Assembly: GCA_035308145.1 (NCBI GenBank)
Contig: DATGHD010000094.1
Coordinates: 1 to 8,594, forward strand
DNA from: Roseiarcus sp035308145
GTDB lineage: Bacteria > Pseudomonadota > Alphaproteobacteria > Rhizobiales > Beijerinckiaceae
Direction: 5' to 3'
Length of the DNA: 8,594 nucleotides
Below the pieces are notes generated by a model, which made no database searches, was not told the DNA's origin, and saw nothing but the letters and a program-made list of their open reading frames with translations. The position numbers were made by a program, and so were the translations under genes. Every line of letters begins with the position of its first letter. Position 1 is the stretch's first letter. This document shows positions 6,701-8,594 of the stretch, piece by piece.

Positions 6701-7099
6701 TTATATTTCCTCCCATCGAACGTCTCGGCTAGGTTCGCCGGTTTCAAAAAAAGAACGAATGATGCGCCGTAGGGTATCCTGCGATAACGCATACCGAAAA
6801 AGCACCGGCGTCACTGTATTCCCAATAAGGAACTCTAAGTCATCTCCACGGAGTTTCTCACCCTCGGCCATGGCCATAAGATAAGGCGGCTCGCCATCGA
6901 TTTTGCTATATTGAACGCATGACCACGGATTTCCGAGGCCAATCAGCAACTTGAATCCATTTTGCCCGTCGAGTTCGCAGAAAAAGGGCTCCCTATTCTG
7001 AAGACGGCGCAGCGCGTCGATCAACAGATCACAATTCTCAAAACGCTTGGCGTTCAGCTGATTGAGTGGGTCCTGCATGGCGTGGAATTTTACGATCAT
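6701..7099 (-). CDS. Imm1-family immunity protein (putative)
   Basis: Probable immunity protein of a polymorphic deaminase toxin. The 132-residue product has the Imm1 layout as I know it from SCP1.201-type deaminase neighbours: a central KLLIGLGNPWSCVQYSKIDG (GLG, then a strand and a Y), a mixed strand region, and the C-terminal helix and strand SFFETGEPSRDVRWEEI (TG...P...V.W). No signal peptide or membrane segment, so it should act in the cytoplasm. The start is taken as ATG at 7099, with GAAGG four bases upstream; a TTG at 7114 is possible but weaker. It lies on the same strand as and directly after a deaminase-toxin remnant, and the old toxin frame runs into this start, which is the usual toxin-immunity order. 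Base composition is visibly poorer in G+C than the flanking genes, pointing to horizontal acquisition. The family call rests on remembered patterns, not a search. Confidence 0.72.
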   Translation of the reverse strand: MIVKFHAMQDPLNQLNAKRFENCDLLIDALRRLQNREPFFCELDGQNGFKLLIGLGNPWSCVQYSKIDGEPPYLMAMAEGEKLRGDDLEFLIGNTVTPVLFRYALSQDTLRRIIRSFFETGEPSRDVRWEEI

Positions 7100-7106
7100 C
7101 GTACCT

Positions 7107-7262
7107 TCGCACAAAGGTGATCACGCTGCCGTTCGGTCAAACAACCCTCAACGTACTCCCCGGTGGCGGCATTCTTGGCAAGTTCAGTATGCAGCTGGGA
7201 CATACTTCGGGGTTGTTGATATACAAGGTCGCATCTGTCAGGCCTTGCTGTTGCATGAGCGC
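7107..7262 (-). pseudogene. Remnant of SCP1.201/DddA-like cytidine deaminase toxin
   Basis: On the minus strand from 7262 the frame reads ALMQQQGLTDATLYINN, then PEVCPSCILNLPRM and PPPGSTLRVV. This resembles the second half of the SCP1.201-like (DddA-type) deaminase fold: the helix after the catalytic His-x-Glu, the strand TLYINN, and the zinc-binding C-x2-C after NNPE. A TGA (7137-7139) then interrupts, and the same frame continues PNGSVITFVRR, which fits the family's closing VV-x-P-x-G-x-x-x-x-F. The His-x-Glu half is absent: upstream residues (WPRLGG) do not match and no frame within the 85 nt to the hisS stop supplies it. The only start in frame is ATG 7256, behind a GGGGGAG, giving a 39-residue stub. 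I judge it a non-functional toxin fragment whose immunity gene survives downstream. It could instead be a translated small protein, less likely. Confidence 0.75.
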
Positions 7263-7347
7263 TCCCCCAAGGCGCGGCCAAGCCCTTGATCGAAATGAAC
7301 TTCCCCCCTCAGGCTCTCGGCGAGATGAAAATGCGCGGGAATGCCGC

Positions 7348-8594
7348 TCAGGCCTTATGCCGCCCCAGCACTTCGCGCACGCGGGCGACAAGCTCAGCCT
7401 CAGGAACCGTCTGCTGCGCGCGCTGGCGCAATTCGAGATAGTCGGCGCGATCCTTCGACGCCTTGGCAAGCTCGGCGCCGAGGACGAGGTCGCGGATCAC
7501 CACGTGCCGCCCGCCGGGCGCGTCGCGCTCGTTCGAGCCCTGGATCACCGCGCAAAGGCTGTTGCGGCGGTCGGCGTATTTGAGCTGCGCGTTCATGCCG
7601 CCTTCGCCGAGGTAAAGCTCCGCAGGGATACCTGCGCTGCGTAGTTCGGAAACGAGGCGCTGATAGTCGGCAATATGATCGCGGTCCAGGACGACGACGA
7701 CGACCGGGCCGGGCCTCTGCGCCGCTCCGACAATCGGGCTGTCAATGGCGCGCAACGCCGCGAGCAGGCGCGAGACGCCGATCGAAAAGCCGGTCGCGGG
7801 AACCTTTTCGCCGCGAAACCGCGCGACAAGCCCGTCGTACCTGCCGCCGCCGCCGACCGAGCCGAAGCGGATCGGCTTGCCGTCCTCGCCGGGCGTTTCG
7901 AAGGCCAGCTCGGCTTCGAAGACGGGGCCGGTGTAATATTCGAGGCCTCGGACGACGGAGGGGTCGATTACGATCCGATCTTTTTCGTATCCGCCTGCAC
8001 GCGCCAAATCTGCAATCGCGTCAAGCTCATCGAGACCAGCAACGGCCAAAGGCGCGTTCTGATAGGCGGTGCGGAGAACGTCCAGGGCGTCGTAATCAGA
8101 GTCAGTAGAATCTTCAAAATCTCGCTGATCGACGCTCGATCGTTTTTTCGCGTACGTTACAAATGCGTCGAGAGAAGCGATTTGCGACGATGTTAGTCGC
8201 GCTCCCCTTGTAAAGTCTCCGCTTTCATCCTTGCGTCCCGTGCCTAGCAGGGCACGGACACCCTCAACGCCTAGGCGATCAACTTTGTCGATTGCCCTAA
8301 GGACGGTAAGCCGCCGTCCTACATTCTCCTCCCCGCCCAGCCCGATCGCCTCCATCACGCCATCAAGCACCTTCCGGTTGTTCACCTTGATGACGTACTG
8401 CCCTCTCTCGATCCCCAGCGCCTCCAAACAATCCGCAGCCATCATGCAAATCTCGGCGTCCGCGGCGGGCGAGGCCGCCCCAACCGTATCAGCATCAAAT
8501 TGCATGAACTGGCGATAGCGGCCCGGCCCGGGCTTTTCGTTGCGAAAGACCCAGCCGGCGCGGTACGAACGATAGGGTTTCGGCAGGCGGTCAT
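7348..8594 (-). CDS. hisS: Histidyl-tRNA synthetase, N-terminus outside the window
   Basis: Class II synthetase that charges tRNA-His with histidine. The frame runs in from the right edge and 414 residues are visible. The start and motif 1 are missing, roughly the first 90-120 residues. Seen in order: motif 2 GWVFRNEKPGPGRYRQFMQF (fragment residues 13-32), with the ATP-contacting Arg; an inserted helical region with GRKDESGDFTRGA, typical of the alphaproteobacterial type; the histidine-binding signature VVRGLEYYTGPVFEAEL (about 210-226); motif 3 TGFSIGVSRLL (about 266-276); and the C-terminal anticodon-binding domain (about 290-414) with GGMNAQLKYADRRN. The stop at 7348-7350 gives the ending GRHKA. 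The segment about 8090-8220 is less GC-rich than the rest but keeps the frame. No intrinsic terminator is obvious between this gene and the toxin remnant, so the immunity gene could be read from the hisS transcript. Confidence 0.97.
   Translation of the reverse strand, partial: DRLPKPYRSYRAGWVFRNEKPGPGRYRQFMQFDADTVGAASPAADAEICMMAADCLEALGIERGQYVIKVNNRKVLDGVMEAIGLGGEENVGRRLTVLRAIDKVDRLGVEGVRALLGTGRKDESGDFTRGARLTSSQIASLDAFVTYAKKRSSVDQRDFEDSTDSDYDALDVLRTAYQNAPLAVAGLDELDAIADLARAGGYEKDRIVIDPSVVRGLEYYTGPVFEAELAFETPGEDGKPIRFGSVGGGGRYDGLVARFRGEKVPATGFSIGVSRLLAALRAIDSPIVGAAQRPGPVVVVVLDRDHIADYQRLVSELRSAGIPAELYLGEGGMNAQLKYADRRNSLCAVIQGSNERDAPGGRHVVIRDLVLGAELAKASKDRADYLELRQRAQQTVPEAELVARVREVLGRHKA

Noticed and set aside
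6471..6884. Plus-strand open frames across the second repeat and into the immunity gene
   Set aside because: They begin in the repeat and run antisense to the immunity gene; no ribosome binding site or family pattern.
7066..7644. 192-codon plus-strand frame
   Set aside because: Antisense to the hisS C-terminus and to the toxin remnant; the minus-strand products have recognisable families.

Overview
The window looks like the chromosome of a high-GC alphaproteobacterium, most likely of the Hyphomicrobiales (Rhizobiales). The grounds are the carB-greA neighbourhood, the alphaproteobacterial type of HisRS, a bacterial ELM1-family protein, strong G/C third-position bias, and palindromic intergenic repeats with short GC-rich hairpins. 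A Methylocystaceae/Beijerinckiaceae-like genome is a guess; nothing here fixes the genus.

Left part, plus strand, housekeeping. The window opens inside carB (large subunit of carbamoyl-phosphate synthetase, stop at 2806). A 124-nt gap with an AT-centred inverted repeat (2850-2884) leads to greA (2931-3404), the transcript-cleavage factor. Then come a small exported protein of unknown function (3475-3996) and, 15 nt later, an ELM1-family gene (4012-5001); these two look like one transcription unit.

Middle. The gap 5002-5540 contains no credible gene. It is filled by a nested palindromic repeat: an almost perfect 146-bp palindrome (5124-5269) whose arms enclose further small hairpins, lying inside a second, diverged pair of the same arms (5033-5080 and 5376-5423). 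A trmJ-type tRNA 2'-O-methyltransferase follows (5541-6350). After it comes a second, unrelated palindromic repeat family (6378-6592) whose two arms keep the same internal hairpin with different bases.

Right part, minus strand. hisS (histidyl-tRNA synthetase) enters from the right edge and ends at 7348. Downstream of it on the same strand is the most unusual part of the window: a short remnant of a SCP1.201/DddA-like cytidine deaminase toxin (7107-7262), broken by an in-frame TGA and lacking the catalytic His-x-Glu half, followed immediately by an intact, visibly less GC-rich gene resembling the Imm1 immunity family (6701-7099). This reads as a decayed polymorphic-toxin tip with its immunity gene still open.

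The housekeeping genes cover pyrimidine/arginine precursor supply (carB), transcription fidelity (greA), tRNA modification (trmJ) and tRNA charging (hisS). They share no single pathway. The accessory material is confined to the three intergenic stretches.
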